DNA of 64,000 nt. It comes from Impatiens glandulifera. Its lineage: Eukaryota > Streptophyta > Magnoliopsida > Ericales > Balsaminaceae. The stretch covers positions 140,421,913-140,485,912 of the forward strand of contig NC_061862.1 in the NCBI RefSeq assembly GCF_907164915.1. The letters are read 5' to 3'. The first letter of the stretch is position 1. Each line of letters opens with the position of its first letter. Both the position numbers and the translations under genes were made by a program. Positions 1-11,277 of the stretch are shown here, in pieces. The notes under the pieces were generated by a model that did not search any database, had not been told where the DNA came from, and saw only the letters and a program-made list of their open reading frames with translations.

Positions 1-365
1 CGTGCCAGAACATAGTGCATTTCCCGTCCCCTAGCCGAATTTTGTAAAGGTCTGCAATATCACTTCTCAGTTTAAGAATTTTCTTTATTGACCAGCTCAT
101 ACCTTCATTTATTTTACATGTCCAGATACTAGTTTCCTTTTTCATAAATCACGTGTTTACCCATTTCATCCATAATGATTCTTGGTTGCGTTCCAATGCC
201 CACAGATGCTTGAAGGTTAGAGCCTTATTCCACTCGACGCAGTTCTTCAGGCCAATGCCTCTCTCCTCTTTCGGCTTACAGAGTGCAGTCCTTTTGATTT
301 TCTTTCATCCTCTCCCGTTACAGCCCTAGATGAAGTTCTTCATTAGCGTGTCTAGCTCCTTCATT
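1..365 (-). mobile_element. LINE (L1-type) fragment, region between RT and zf-RVT
   Basis: Read on the minus strand this encodes a broken frame with the usual plant L1 pattern after the reverse transcriptase domain (CKPKEERGIGLKN, EWNKALTFKHLW, LKLRSDIADLY, FWHDPWFENQ). The identical stretch in unit 2 (28923-29290) continues left into a full 3' end at 27975. This is therefore the upstream part of a 5'-truncated LINE whose 3' end falls before the window. Confidence 0.8.
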
Positions 366-1090
366 TACCCTTATACTCTAAACCCTACACTAATTATATA
401 AATATATTTTCAAATAAAAAATATAAAAAATTAATAGTATTATTACTTACTATATTATTAATTAAAGATAACCTAAATCCTAAACATATATATTCTTATA
501 AAAATTCTAAACCTAAACATACATAAATATTAAACTATTACCCTAAGCTTTGTACCTTAAATCCTAAATTATATACCCTTAAATTAATTATATAAATGTA
601 TATTCATATAAAAAAATATAAAAAGTTAATAATATTATTATTTTTAAATATTAATAACTAAAAAAAATATATATATTTATATGAGAAAAGTGAAAATATT
701 TTTTTAATAATTCAAAGAAAGAAAGAGATAGGAATGAGAGATAATAGAAAATTTCAAATTCTTAAATATTTGCAAAATTTGCTCTACCTAATTAATTATA
801 TATTTATACTATAATTTATATTTTTAATTAAATTTAAAATTTAATTAAATAATATTCAAATTTATATAATGTATTTTAAATTTAAAATATATTCTCATAC
901 ATTTTTTTTTCTTACTTATTATTATTTAATAATTATGATCACATATATATATATATTATAATTAATTATTAATAAAAATATTGATATATCAAAATTAATA
1001 TTAATTTAATTTAAATTTAATATTTATTTTACAAATATAGTATTTATAAATTATTAACTAAATTTGTAAGTTAAAAAAATATATAAAAAA
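366..1090. other. AT-rich spacer, no gene seen
   Basis: Very AT-rich, with runs of TTAAAT and AATTAAT and short AT microsatellites. No ORF of substance or recognised element. The same stretch recurs at 29285-30012. Confidence 0.6.
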
Positions 1091-1093
1091 ATA

Positions 1094-1372
1094 AATATCA
1101 ATTGTTTTTTAAACGGTTGATATTGACCCATTTTATATCAATCGTTTTAAAAATGGTTGATATTGACCTTTTCTATATTAACCAAAATCGTTGATATTAT
1201 TCCCTCTATATCAACAGTTTTTAAAACGGTTGATATAGATGTGGTCAATATCAATGGTTTTTAAAATAGTTGATATAAAGTGGGTCAATATCAATCTCTT
1301 TAAAATTCATTAATATTGATGAAAAATATCAATCATTTAAATGTAGTTAATATTGACCCTTCTTATATCAAC
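1094..1372. repeat. Array of small palindromes (TATCAAC..GTTGATA)
   Basis: About ten degenerate units of the form ATATCAACnGTTTTnAAAACnGTTGATAT, separated by about 20-30 bp that often read TTGACC or GGGTCAAT. Units are present on both strands and several are self-complementary. Similar subterminal arrays are known at the ends of CACTA-type transposons, but I see no matching terminal inverted repeat here. The array resumes briefly after the LINE insertion (2026-2065). It recurs in unit 2 at 30016-30295. Confidence 0.75.
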
Positions 1373-2025
1373 GTTTTTTTTTTGGGAAAAACGACTTAAC
1401 GTCATTTCATTAAAAATTCCTAAAAATGGGAAAAAAACCACGAGTTTAAAAGATCATTCGAATGATTTTGAAGTCGTAACATTCTGAATAAAAGTTAAAA
1501 ACATAAATGAATTATCTGATTACAATGCTTTCAATTCTAGTGAGTTTAAAAAACGGTAAATTCCAGTTCCTACAGATATTCCAGTTCTGCTCCGTGCTTG
1601 AAATTCTTGTCTACGTTCCCGTGAGGGCGCTGCAATCCTATACAATATCTTTCCATAACGCTTCAACGCTCCTGCGGGTTCTTTCATATATCCTTGCATT
1701 CCGTTCTTGCCAAATGTTATACACCACTGCTCCAAAACCTCACTTGAACACGCTTGTTGCAAATCTATTTCCCTTGGCTTTGAGTAGTGTTGCATCTTTG
1801 ATTTCATTTCATTCGCTCGGGAAACTAATCAGCTCCAGGCTTTTATAGAATCTGTCCCAAAGCTCTGAAGCAATACAGCAGCTCCCGAATAGGTGATCTA
1901 TGGTTTCTTTATTTCCTTACATAGAAGACAGTTCGTGTCCGGGATGCTCATATACTTGCTGATACGATCACGAGTGTTGAGTTTTTCCCAGAAGGCGAGC
2001 CATAGGATGAACTGGTGTCTAGGGA
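1373..2025 (-). mobile_element. 5'-truncated LINE insertion (zf-RVT 3' end)
   Basis: A minus-strand L1-type insertion: a poly-T on the plus strand (poly-A tail) at 1373 is followed by the common LINE 3' end and the C-terminal zf-RVT coding part (FLNSLELKAL, ERRQEFQARS frames). A 9 bp TATATCAAC flanks it at 1364-1372 and 2026-2034, as expected for a target-site duplication. The host array itself contains similar words, so the TSD is supportive but not unique. 5' truncation leaves about 650 bp. Confidence 0.85.
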
Positions 2026-2049
2026 TATATCAACAGTTTTTAAAACAAA

Positions 2050-3295
2050 AGTCCAACGGTTTTTGAGTTTTACCTTCTTTTTGAAGGTTTTTGACATTCG
2101 TTTTTATTAGTCTTAGATTTTGGACAAAGGAATTAAATTCTTATTTTCCATTAATGTAGTATATCATATCGAGATTTGATCCAATATTTCTCGATAACAT
2201 GACTTTCAAAGATCATTTTTAGAGTTGAAATTTAAGTTTCAATTGGTTGTACTACATCTATGTTGTAAACCAATTAGTAGGAGGCTTCATCAGTCGAGGT
2301 TCAAGCGGTTATATGATTTCCCCGTAAGGCATATTTCAATTTTTCGTGTTAGTCCTTGTATGTTCTAGACATCTTTTTGATAATCCTAATCACATTTTTG
2401 TTCTTCGGTTAAAATTCATCATTGGTTTGGGGTGTGTAGGGCGATGACTTATGGTGCTTGATCTTGAATTCATCAAGAAGTTGCAACACTTTTCTTTGGA
2501 ATTTCGGTCATTATCTGAAATTAGGGCGTGAGGGACTCCGTACCTAGCGAGGATATTTGTGGGGATGAATTTTTCCACATGAGATGATTTCAAGATTTTG
2601 TAAGAGGTTGTTTCAAGCCATTTGGTGAAGTAGTCAATGTCTATGAGTATAAACTTGTGTCTGTTTAAAGCATTAGAATATATTTTCCTAAAGACATCAA
2701 TGCCCCATGTAGAAAAAGGCCAAGGGGAGGTCATGTTATAGAGTAGTGATGACGAGGTATGCTTTAGGTTAACATAGATTTGACATTGATGACAACTTTT
2801 TACATAACTTACACATTCTTGTTCTATGTTTTGTCAATTATATCCTAGATAGAGTATCTTCATGGCTGAAGACATTTCGTTCATGTGTGGGCCGAATGAT
2901 CTTGCATGTACTTCTTCTATGATCCTTTTTTTTGGACCATCTACACAGAGAATGTTTTGAATGTCAAAAGATCGTTTATAGTTGTTTGCTATCCAAGCAT
3001 AATTGGCGGAATATTAGCGCAACGCTCGTCATTCCTTTGCTCAGAAATGGGATGGATATTCTCCATATTCTATTTATTTTTGGAGAGTATTATACCATGG
3101 ATTAATACAGCTTTCACAAGAAGTTTGTTTTATTTTCAAAAGCACGTCTTTGCTTTTGTCGGATCTTGAGTGGCATAATTTTAATTCTGTCGGTAATTTG
3201 AGTCATACCTACATGAGTAGTTAGGGAATCCGCAAAGAGGTTTTGACTCCTTGGAGTTTGAACAAAAGTTACTTGATCAAATTTGTTATGAAAAA
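2050..3295 (-). mobile_element. Ty3-gypsy polyprotein fragment (RNase H end to integrase)
   Basis: On the minus strand, from 3290 downward, this shows the end of an RNase H-like region (FADSLTTH), the integrase zinc-binding region (HARSFGPHMNE, then CHQCQIY), the integrase core (TSPWPFSTWGIDVF, IDYFTKWLE, ARYGVPHALISDND) and a degenerate integrase C-terminus with in-frame stops (2060-2390). The second catalytic Asp is visible in SDND, but the C-terminal half of the core is frameshifted. No LTRs are present. The WGIDV and TKW signature suggests the Tat/Ogre-Athila side of Ty3-gypsy, which I hold loosely. Its right edge truncates the F-box pseudogene at about 3295. Confidence 0.85.
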
Positions 3296-3299
3296 TATG

Positions 3300-4453
3300 T
3301 TGAGTTAAACTTTATCACTAACCACCCTTAATTTCCATCCAATTGGATAAATGTATATGTTTCTTGAACACTACTTTAAGGATGCTGAATATTAAATGAA
3401 ACATTAGATGCAGATAGCAAATTTTAACGTTTGTAGACAAGATGAAGAAATTATAACAACAACAACTAGATATGACGATTGTTGCCTTCCACATATTCAT
3501 TCCTAAAAGATGTGCAATGGGAGAATCCTTGAGAAACTTGATAATAAATAAAATTACCCCATGAAATCCTGTAGAACAATTCCACTCGAAAAGCTTTAAA
3601 TTACTAAAATGAATGGCTGGAAATGGTCGCTTCAAGAAAAAAGTATCCATAATCAAAACCTGTCAAAAATAATGAGACCACTAATTAGGGTTAGTGAAGC
3701 TAAACTATATAAAAGGCTAAACTATTTAACATTCATTTTTAAAACTGCAGTTAACATCGTTAATTAAAAATACCATTTATCTTTAGTCAATACTAACTTA
3801 TTTACAATGAAGTCCTAACTTGTTTTGGACTAGACTTTTTTTACCGAGTTTCAAAATATTTTTGTGCTATTAGTAAAAATATGGATTAATGATTGGACTT
3901 GTTTTGAAATAGTTTATATTTCAAGAATTGTTTTCCTTTTTTAGGAGGTCTTTTAACTATCAAATTCAATAAGATTGAGTGATATAAAGACAAAAGAATA
4001 AAGTTAGACTCGTACCAGTGGAATGTCTGAGCCAAGTTTTAAATATTTTACATGCTGGAAATCTTGAAGCATCTTAGTAATTTACATGTTTATTATTACA
4101 TGTTGTAGATATTATGACAATACATACTTGAAAATATGTTCCAGAAATTGAGGATCCGAATAACTAATAAATTTAATCATAAATGATAAGATTTTTTATC
4201 TGTCCAGGCGTAATAGCATTGGACTAATACAGTTTGTGAAAAAGTTGTGGTTGGGGTATTTTGTCTCATTGAATTGAAAATTGGTTAAGGAATGCAAAAG
4301 ATATTGGTATAGTTTGGACAACACACATCTCTTAATCACATGTTTTGTATCGATAAACGAAAATATTTGATAAATAAGACCGTCTGGCAATGCGCTTAAC
4401 CGATCGACCCCTTTCACTATTATTTTCACCTTTTGGTTTCTTGTAAGAACCAT
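3300..4453 (-). pseudogene. F-box/LRR-type gene, minus strand, internally deleted pseudogene
   Basis: The ATG at 4453 opens an F-box domain (DRLSALPDGLIYQIFSFIDT, then CVLSKLYQYL), closely related to the plus-strand locus at 17621. A stop replaces a Ser codon soon after LLRLDR (about 4196). Downstream the sequence jumps from the segment matching KYVLSS to that matching VTEMLQEFQN, so roughly 135 codons of the LRR region are deleted. A donor near 4016, a T-rich intron and an exon 2 (3660-3486, RPFPAIHFSNLKLFEWN) follow. Exon 2 ends at GGAAG followed by GC rather than GT. Exon 3 is missing where the gypsy fragment begins. F-box proteins are substrate receptors of SCF ubiquitin ligases; this copy cannot encode one. 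Confidence 0.88.
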
Positions 4454-4454
4454 T

Positions 4455-5420
4455 TTACTTTTTAAAGAAATGAATAATGTTCAAAGTAATGCAATTATAA
4501 GATCATATCTTAATGAATTCTTAGACATCTAACTAAATAGGGATTTTTACGATTTCTTTAAAAGGCATATATCACTAACAAAAAAAAAATAGTTGCTGAA
4601 AAACATATAAATCTAAAAATCACATTTGATTTAAAATATGTATTGAACATTATATTATTTATAAAACAAATATCAAAAAATATATTAAAAAACTTAATTC
4701 TTAATATATTTATAGATATATTAATATTATGTATATGCATGCTTAATGACCCTGTGCCAACTTAAAAAATAGGTCAATGAATAACATATTTAGCACGTGC
4801 ATGACAATATGACACACAACGTTAAAGAAACATTAATCTGATATTGATACATTAATCTTCACACAATGTCAAGAAAAACAAGACACCAAATTAATTTGAT
4901 ACCGATACATTAATATTAAAGTCATATTTATAAGAAACAAGGATACAACCGCCTTCCAGGCCAGACCTAAAAATAGGAAATGATAACAACATTCTTAGCA
5001 TCTTAAATATTGTTGAAAATAGCTCTATATGATAATTGTTTGATAGTTCAACCAAAATTCATACAAATTGATATAACCCTTTTACAATTTTATACTTCAA
5101 AGATGAAAATATGAATAGTCATAACAAAGATTAAAAGCTCAAAAAACAATTAGATTTTTTTATTTTGTTAAGAGTAAATGCAATAATGAAAAAGTAATAA
5201 TACAACGCGTGACCAAAAGTATCACCCGAAACACATAGGTACGGTTAAACATGCAGAAAATACCAATAAAAACATAAAACTAGACATTCAAACTAATTTG
5301 AGAATACAAAAGAAATAACGAAAACAAATCAAAGGACAAAACAAAAGCATAAGAACTTGTGATGCTAGTCGTAACAGCTCCGGAACGTGCTGGTGACAGA
5401 GCCACACCATAATGATCAAA
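4455..5420. other. Intron-like AT-rich spacer upstream of the minus F-box pseudogene
   Basis: By analogy with the plus-strand gene this lies in the long first intron of the minus-strand gene. The acceptor AG that precedes the coding exon in the plus gene is lost here (an AG-less ATTACTTTGAAC replaces the TTTCAGGATTTGAAC context). No other gene recognised. Confidence 0.5.
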
Positions 5421-5421
5421 A

Positions 5422-6060
5422 CTATGTCTGAGCCACATCATAATCAAGAGTCAACTGTTGCATTGGAGGGATGGTCTCCAATGCAAATAATATAAGGCGT
5501 GGATAATAAAAGTTGTTGTAGTCATATAGCACAAATTGTACCATTAGATTGGGACTAGGACTACGGCTGATATAGCAAGCCAGATTTCTGGATCTTGAAA
5601 TATGAAGAGCAAAATTCAATGACGGATAGTACCCGACAAATTGGCCCATTTCATCCATCTCTTGCCGAACCAATCTGGATGTATCAAATTATCTCCCCCA
5701 TTCATTGAGAATATCTGGGATTGCCTCTTTGTGAGAACGATTCCAGCATATTCGCATATCAAAGACCCGACTTGAATCAGATCCAGTGATCTAACACCCC
5801 AGCCCGTTTCAATAGACCTGAAAACTTTAAACATGTATCTCAATCCTTTTTGAGATACGCGATTTCTGCAACTTGGAGGACAGCGACAACCAAGACCGCA
5901 TTCAACTACTACAGGCTTTCCTCTCACCAGATGTCCCTGATTATCGTATGCAAAATCACCTCCATTAAGCACATACACAATTATCATTACAGCCACGGAC
6001 ACAGTCACAGCCAGCTGTAAAACTAACAGTACGAGGAAATAAAGCACTAGTGATGTAGGG
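5422..6060 (-). pseudogene. SUVH1/3-type SET-domain histone methyltransferase pseudogene
   Basis: On the minus strand a pre-SET zinc cluster is readable (CDCVRGCNDNCVC, about 6025-5985), then, after a 1 bp shift, NGGDFAYDNQG, VECGLGCRCPPSCRNRVSQK, then ETGWGVRSLD and GSLICEYAG of the SET domain. A second frameshift near 5650 moves to the frame with YYPSLNFALHISRSRNLACY, SPSPNLMVQFVLYD and LTLDYD. SUVH proteins methylate histone H3 at Lys9; the plant SUVH1/3 group is typically intronless, which fits this single block. The N-terminal and SRA (YDG) regions are absent. NHSC-type cofactor residues are altered to ISRSPSP. It sits inside the first intron of the minus F-box pseudogene and is missing in unit 2. 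Confidence 0.85.
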
Positions 6061-8740
6061 TAGGATAGAAAGTTGGTCCAATTATATCACCGTCTATATC
6101 GTTAAATATAAGAACCGCCACTTTTTCCTTCCCACCAGAAATATCACAACCGTAATGTCCAAAAGGTCTGGCATACAATTGACATTACAGTCGTGATATT
6201 AAATAATATAATATTGTTAAATACATATTTTAAATCAAATGTGATTTGCGCAAGGAGTTTGGCAACAACTAAAGAATATAATTGGTACATATTTAAAGTA
6301 CAAGAAATATTTACCATCTAGTCAATCAAAATCAACAAGTTATTATAGAATAAATTTGAATTTTATTTAACTAAATTATTAAACACCATTAAAGTAGAAC
6401 TTGAACTAAAAATACTTAGCAACAAAACAATATACCTTATATATGGTGGTTGAATTGTTATAAGAAAATAGTTTAGGTAACTTATATTTTTTCAGGAAGT
6501 TAAATGGGTTACATATGTATATCAAATTGGCTGGTTGAGATGGGTTTAAGCCAATTGAAATTCAAAAAATAAGTAATAAACTGAAATAACATAATAATAG
6601 TAAATGAACTTAAACTAAAAATACTTACCAGCAAAACAATATGGTCCTTCAATGATCATTTTAATCAACTTATTGAATTAAAACAATGTAGTTTTAGAAA
6701 TTGAATTGGGTTTTTATAAAATTTGAATTTTTGGAGATATTTTGGATAACTAGATTGAAGTGCACAAAGATATAACAAACTTTTAAACGAAGCCAAAGAG
6801 AATGATTGATATCCTTCTAAACCAATAATTTCAAGTTCATAATCTCATTTAAACAATACACTACTCTTGAAAAGGATTTCAATTTTATCTTCTAAACTCA
6901 GAAATGATTTCCATAATATTCGACCAAATTTTAGACCAAATCAAAGAAAGAATGATAATGAAGCCAAATTAAAGAAATTGAGAAAAAAAATATAAAGTCA
7001 ATGATCAATTTAATCAACTTAATACATTTTTGCCTAACATATAAGCATACAAATATTTTAAAAACTTAATTAAGTTTCTATACAATGACTAGGAGGGATG
7101 TCAGATAATCGGATTTAGGTGCACAAAGTTAAAATATATATTTAAAAGGATACTAAAGAAAATGATTGACGTCCTTATAATAGAATCAATAATTTCATTT
7201 TTCTTACCCTCGGTTTAAATTTGATTTCAATATTATAAGACAAATGAAAGATTGACTCTTGAAATTGAACTGAAAGTTACGCGTGCAAAACCAATCATTT
7301 ATTTGCCAAAACATAGATTTCTCTGAAAAATAGTGACTTTACAAGATTTTTAACTAAAAAAAAGACTTTTGAAGGGAAGAATAAAATAAATCAATCTGGA
7401 AGAAAAAACTACTAAAATGATAAAAAAATTGACTTGTTGAAATAGACTAATCAAGTTGAAGGTAAACACGCTAATTATTGAGATCGATATGTTTTATTTT
7501 TCTTTCTTATCAAAAATTTTAATTAAGTTTACAGTAACACTTGTATTTTCAATCTTTCCTATCATATAATTTTAAAACATAAATGAAACAATAAAATAAC
7601 TTCTTTTATTATTTTAAGAAATAGTTTTTCCTTAGTCTGTTTTTGTGCAAATACAAGCTACAATATAAAATTATTATATGTTACAAACTAAATTAGAAAA
7701 AAAATTCAAACAAAATCAGAAAAAAAATAAAAAAAACTCAAAGATAATTGGGTCCACGTCGATATTAAATAAATTTAGAAACAAAAGAATTGATTCGCAT
7801 ACAATGTAACATAAAACAAATAAGCATTTAAAAATTCAATTGAGATTCTACACAATTTCTATATAGAGATACTTCAAATAACCAGATATAGGTGCACAAA
7901 TATAGAACAAACATTTAAAAGGAAAAAAAAAATTGATTGATATTGTTATAAATTGAGACAATAATTTAAAGTTTCTCATCTAAACTCAGAAAGCATTACC
8001 ATGATTCATGACTAAATCAGGAAAGAAAATTCAAAGATAGTTGGGTGCACAAATTAAATCTGGAAAGAAAATTCAAAGATAGTTGGCTGCACAAATTGGC
8101 CTTGCATCCATTTCTAATTTTTTATGAATTTATCTGTATCATTGATTTATCTCTCTATTTCTAACTACTCAATCTTGTTAACAAACTTTGCTTAACATTC
8201 TGACTCCACAATTTAATTATACCTTTTTAATAAAGCAAGTTATCTTTCATTGAGGTATGAATCTCCCTTATCACATCTTAATCCTCTTCAATGGGAAAAT
8301 ACATAACCACATTAAGCATATTCAATGTTCAACCAAATCTCATTTTTTTAACTATTTGATCCAAGATAGTTTATGCTCCGCAATCACCCTCCAATGGAAG
8401 ACTAGTTATGTTCCTCAAGTTCACCTACTTGATGCTTAACTTGAATCTCATTTTGGCTAAGGATCTTTATGAGTTAGTGAATAAGAATCTCTTTAACCAA
8501 GTCTAGACTCCTAATTATTCGAGGTGCTTCCGGAGTTTGTTAATGTTTGATTAGTAGTATTGATTACTCATCTCGTGGGAGCTATCTTTTCTGAAAACAA
8601 ATTTGATTCTGAAGATTTCAGGTATGCTTTTGTGTTTTCCTAGATAACAAGTGTAGCAACCAAAGAAAACTACCTATATTATATATTCATTCTTTGCATA
8701 ATATATAATGGTAGTTCAAGAATAATAATCTCCAGATCCA
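6061..8740 (-). repeat. Degenerate copies of an F-box-associated intron repeat, minus orientation
   Basis: Three or more diverged segments (about 6600-6990, 7080-7270 and 7840-8110) are, on the minus strand, variants of the unit found at 13558-14060 and 16140-16990. Shared words include GATATCAATCATTCTCTT, TGTGCACTT..GAT, TTATC..AAATATCTC and TTGAAATCCTTTT. They lie in the first intron of the minus F-box pseudogene, as the plus copies lie in that of the plus gene. The part from 7572 recurs at 36148-37370. Small ORFs here (for example 8257-8439, repeated at 36875-37057) match nothing I recognise. Confidence 0.7.
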
Positions 8741-8779
8741 TACACAAATCTCCAGGTAAATGAATGAAAGAAGACATAC

Positions 8780-8900
8780 CACTCGATTAGGAAGAAGATA
8801 ACTTCAGGAGTACCACAGCCCCGGCGACTCCAGTCTTGTCCACCGTTCGTCGTACGGCCGCCACCAATTGAAACCCTAATTGAATTGCCTTTTATATCTC
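8780..8900 (-). promoter_or_regulatory. Noncoding first exon / 5' UTR remnant of the minus F-box pseudogene
   Basis: On the minus strand this reads AATTAGGGTTTC, then a GC-rich stretch (GGCGGCCGTACGACGAACGG, CGCCGGGGCTGTG), then CTTCTTCCTAATCGAGTG followed by a GTATGT donor (plus-strand ACATAC at 8774-8779). The same order is seen at 13030-13127 on the plus strand before an identical donor. The AT-rich surroundings and GC-rich core suggest a transcribed 5' leader. Compared with unit 2 (37415-37520) it has lost a few bases before the donor. Confidence 0.6.
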
Positions 8901-8985
8901 CCGTATATATATATATATTAAAGCGGCCACCAATTGAAACCCTAATTGAATTGCCTATTATATCTCCCGTATATATATTAAATAT
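8871..8985. repeat. Two-copy tandem repeat, about 65 bp
   Basis: CGGCCACCAATTGAAACC, then CTAATTGAATTGCC and ATCTCCCGTATATAT, occurs twice in a row, ending in AT runs of different length. The same doubling is present at 37500-37620. Confidence 0.8.
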
Positions 8986-9462
8986 AAATCATTAATGTTT
9001 TCTTTTTTAACAAGTGTTTCTCTTCATATAAAAACAAAATTTGAAGTCCCCTCAAAATATTATAAAATTATTGTATATTTTTATTATAATTTTAAATATA
9101 TATCATTAATATATTTTTTTAATACATGTTTCTCTTCATAAAAAAACATAAGTTGGAATATTATTAGATTGTTATATATATTTTTTATTGTAATTTTAAT
9201 TATAGTAAATTTTTAATATTATTGAGATCGATATGTTTTATTTTCTATATAGTAAAAAATATTAAATAAACTTACAGAAACAAATAGACAAGAAAAGTGT
9301 CCTACTATATAATTATAAAAACATAAATTAAACACTAAATATTTTTTTTTTTATAAAATATATGTTTTTCACTTGCTTTTATATCCACTTCCAATCTTCC
9401 TAGAGAATTTTCAAGGAGAATAAGACGTATGATGAATCAATTGTTAAGTTAGTCAAAAGAAT

Positions 9463-9635
9463 TTTTTTTTGGGGGGAAACGACTTAGCGTAATTTCATTA
9501 AATTTTTCAAAGAACGGAAAAAAACCCACGAGTTTAAGAGATCATTCTAGACAGGCCTAGAATGATTTTGAAGTCGTATCATTCTAAATAAAAGAAAAAA
9601 TTTAAATAAACTATATGATTACAATGTTTTCGGAA
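9463..9635 (-). mobile_element. Very short LINE 3' end
   Basis: A plus-strand poly-T and G-run at 9463 is followed by GAAACGACTTAGCGTAAT and the shared LINE 3' terminal sequence (ACGAGTTTAAGAGATCATTC). The element stops after GATTACAATGTTTTC, so only about 170 bp of the 3' untranslated end was inserted. The counterpart is at 38096-38275. Confidence 0.8.
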
Positions 9636-9639
9636 GATA

Positions 9640-10150
9640 AGATTGTTCAGGTACAAGAAAGCGCTTTTCCAAAGAACTGAACTTGGAAACTAACGGAAAC
9701 GCATTGTGTAGAGTCAAAGTGATAAAGTACCGGAGACGCTTAGTATAAGACTGAATTGGTAAATTACCGGAGATATTTATCCAAAAATCGATTTTGATAA
9801 ACTACCGGGTGCGCCTCTTGATAAAATACCGATATCATAAGAACCGGATGCACTCCATAAAATACTGAAGTTCTATAAAACCGGAAACACTTCATTATAA
9901 TACCGAAGTTCTATAAAACCGAAAATGCTTCATTATAATACCGAAGTTCTATAAAACCAGAAACGCTTCATTATAATACCGAAGTTCTATAAAACCAGAA
10001 ACGCTTTATTATAATACCGAAGTTATAAAATATCGATGCGTCCCATACATAAAACCGATATGTAAAATACCGTGTTTTGAGATAAAATCGGAAACGTCTT
10101 TTATAAAATACTGGAGTTTGATCAAATGACGAATTTGATCAACTACAGGA
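9640..10150. repeat. 38 bp minisatellite (ATAATACCGAAGTTCTATAA)
   Basis: The best units start at 9893, 9931, 9969 and 10007, exactly 38 bp apart; flanking units are more diverged and rearranged (ACCGGAAACG, ATAAAATACCGATAT). The overall pattern alternates TACCG and AACCGGAAACGCTT words. It is present in unit 2 at 38280-38790 with the same unit order. Confidence 0.85.
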
Positions 10151-10254
10151 CAACTTTTCTTTCCGATTTTCTTTAATGTGCACGTGGTTAATTTAACACA
10201 AGTAAGTTCTTATTTATACAATTATAATTAATTAGATATTTTATGCAAAGTAAA

Positions 10255-10420
10255 AAGATCAATTGCACGACACGTCGATTGAACGACACATCGAATGCAC
10301 AACACGACGTTTGTCATTGCACGGCACGACACAACATGACACAAAGAATGAAAAGCACAACGATTGCACGACACGACAATTACTCGACACGCGATTGCAC
10401 AACGATGAACGGCGAGTTCC
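10255..10420. repeat. CACGACA-rich simple array
   Basis: GC-richer stretch of repeated GCACGACACGA / TTGCACAACGA words, unlike its AT-rich surroundings. It gives short overlapping ORFs on both strands (MQSKKINCTT and others), which I treat as by-products of low complexity. The copy in unit 2 is at 40044-40205. Confidence 0.75.
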
Positions 10421-10424
10421 AACA

Positions 10425-11277
10425 ACGAATTCTGATGATTTCGCCGGCAAGTTTCAAAGAGGATTATGATTTTTCTCTAATATCTCATCCCTATTGTATT
10501 CACCCTAACAGTTATGGTTCGATTTCCTTACTTTGATTCTTTACTACTCAACTCAATATTTTTTTACTATCTTTTATGTTTAAAATTTATACCTAATTCT
10601 ACTACAATGTATTACAAAATCTTTCCCAAATACTAAAATTGTTATAAAAAATTTAATTTTAAATATATTTATAATGTTATAAATATATATAATTATGTGT
10701 AGACTTATAACTCAATGTTATAGTGAGATTCATAATTTTGTAGAGAGAAATAACTTATTTTTTCAATAAAAGAGATAATTTGTGCATGTAAATCCAAATC
10801 TATCTTTAGATTTATTTGAATATGTGCAAGTTCCTCTCCCCTTCAACTAATTGAATTTACTTTTGTAAATTTTACTTAAAAAATTGTATCAACTTTGTAT
10901 GGACAAAACAGTATAATAAAACACTTTAGCTATCTTTTGGAATCAAGATATATTTATTTAAAAAAATTTAAAAACTACTTAAAATTCATGAAACTGTCAA
11001 GTGCTTAGTTTATTATTACATAAATAAAATAATGAAAAGACACTATAATGGAAAGACACTTATATATCCGCCCCTTCTTATACATTTGATCATTATAAAA
11101 AATTCATATGTACATGCTTTTTTATTTTTATACCTTTTTAGCTCAATCATTTATATATGTTTGTTCAATAATATGGCAGAAAATTTTATTATAAGTGCTT
11201 TTAATATTTACTTATTAAATTGATAATTGACTTTTCATGATTTTTTTGTTAGACTTCTTTGTTGTTTTTTTTTTCCT
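10425..11277. other. Spacer, no gene seen
   Basis: AT-rich sequence shared with unit 2 (40210-41267), where a MITE is inserted. Small ORFs such as 11032-11223 are Phe/Leu/Ile-rich and are not recognisable proteins. Confidence 0.5.

Noticed and set aside
1094..1372. Possible CRISPR-like array
   Set aside because: Units are degenerate palindromes with variable spacing, without uniform spacers, in a plant nuclear context.
1507..1848. 113-codon plus-strand ORF, repeated exactly at 30430
   Set aside because: It is antisense to the LINE zf-RVT coding remnant and its conservation is explained by the segmental duplication.
2906..3169. Plus-strand ORF with hydrophobic stretches, repeated at 31830
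   Set aside because: It is antisense to the gypsy integrase zinc-binding region.
8257..8439. 60-codon ORF identical in both units (36875-37057)
   Set aside because: Identity is expected from the recent duplication; no domain, start context or recognisable relative.
10228..10536. Four overlapping ORFs on both strands
   Set aside because: They come from the low-complexity CACGACA array; frames and residues change freely between the two units.
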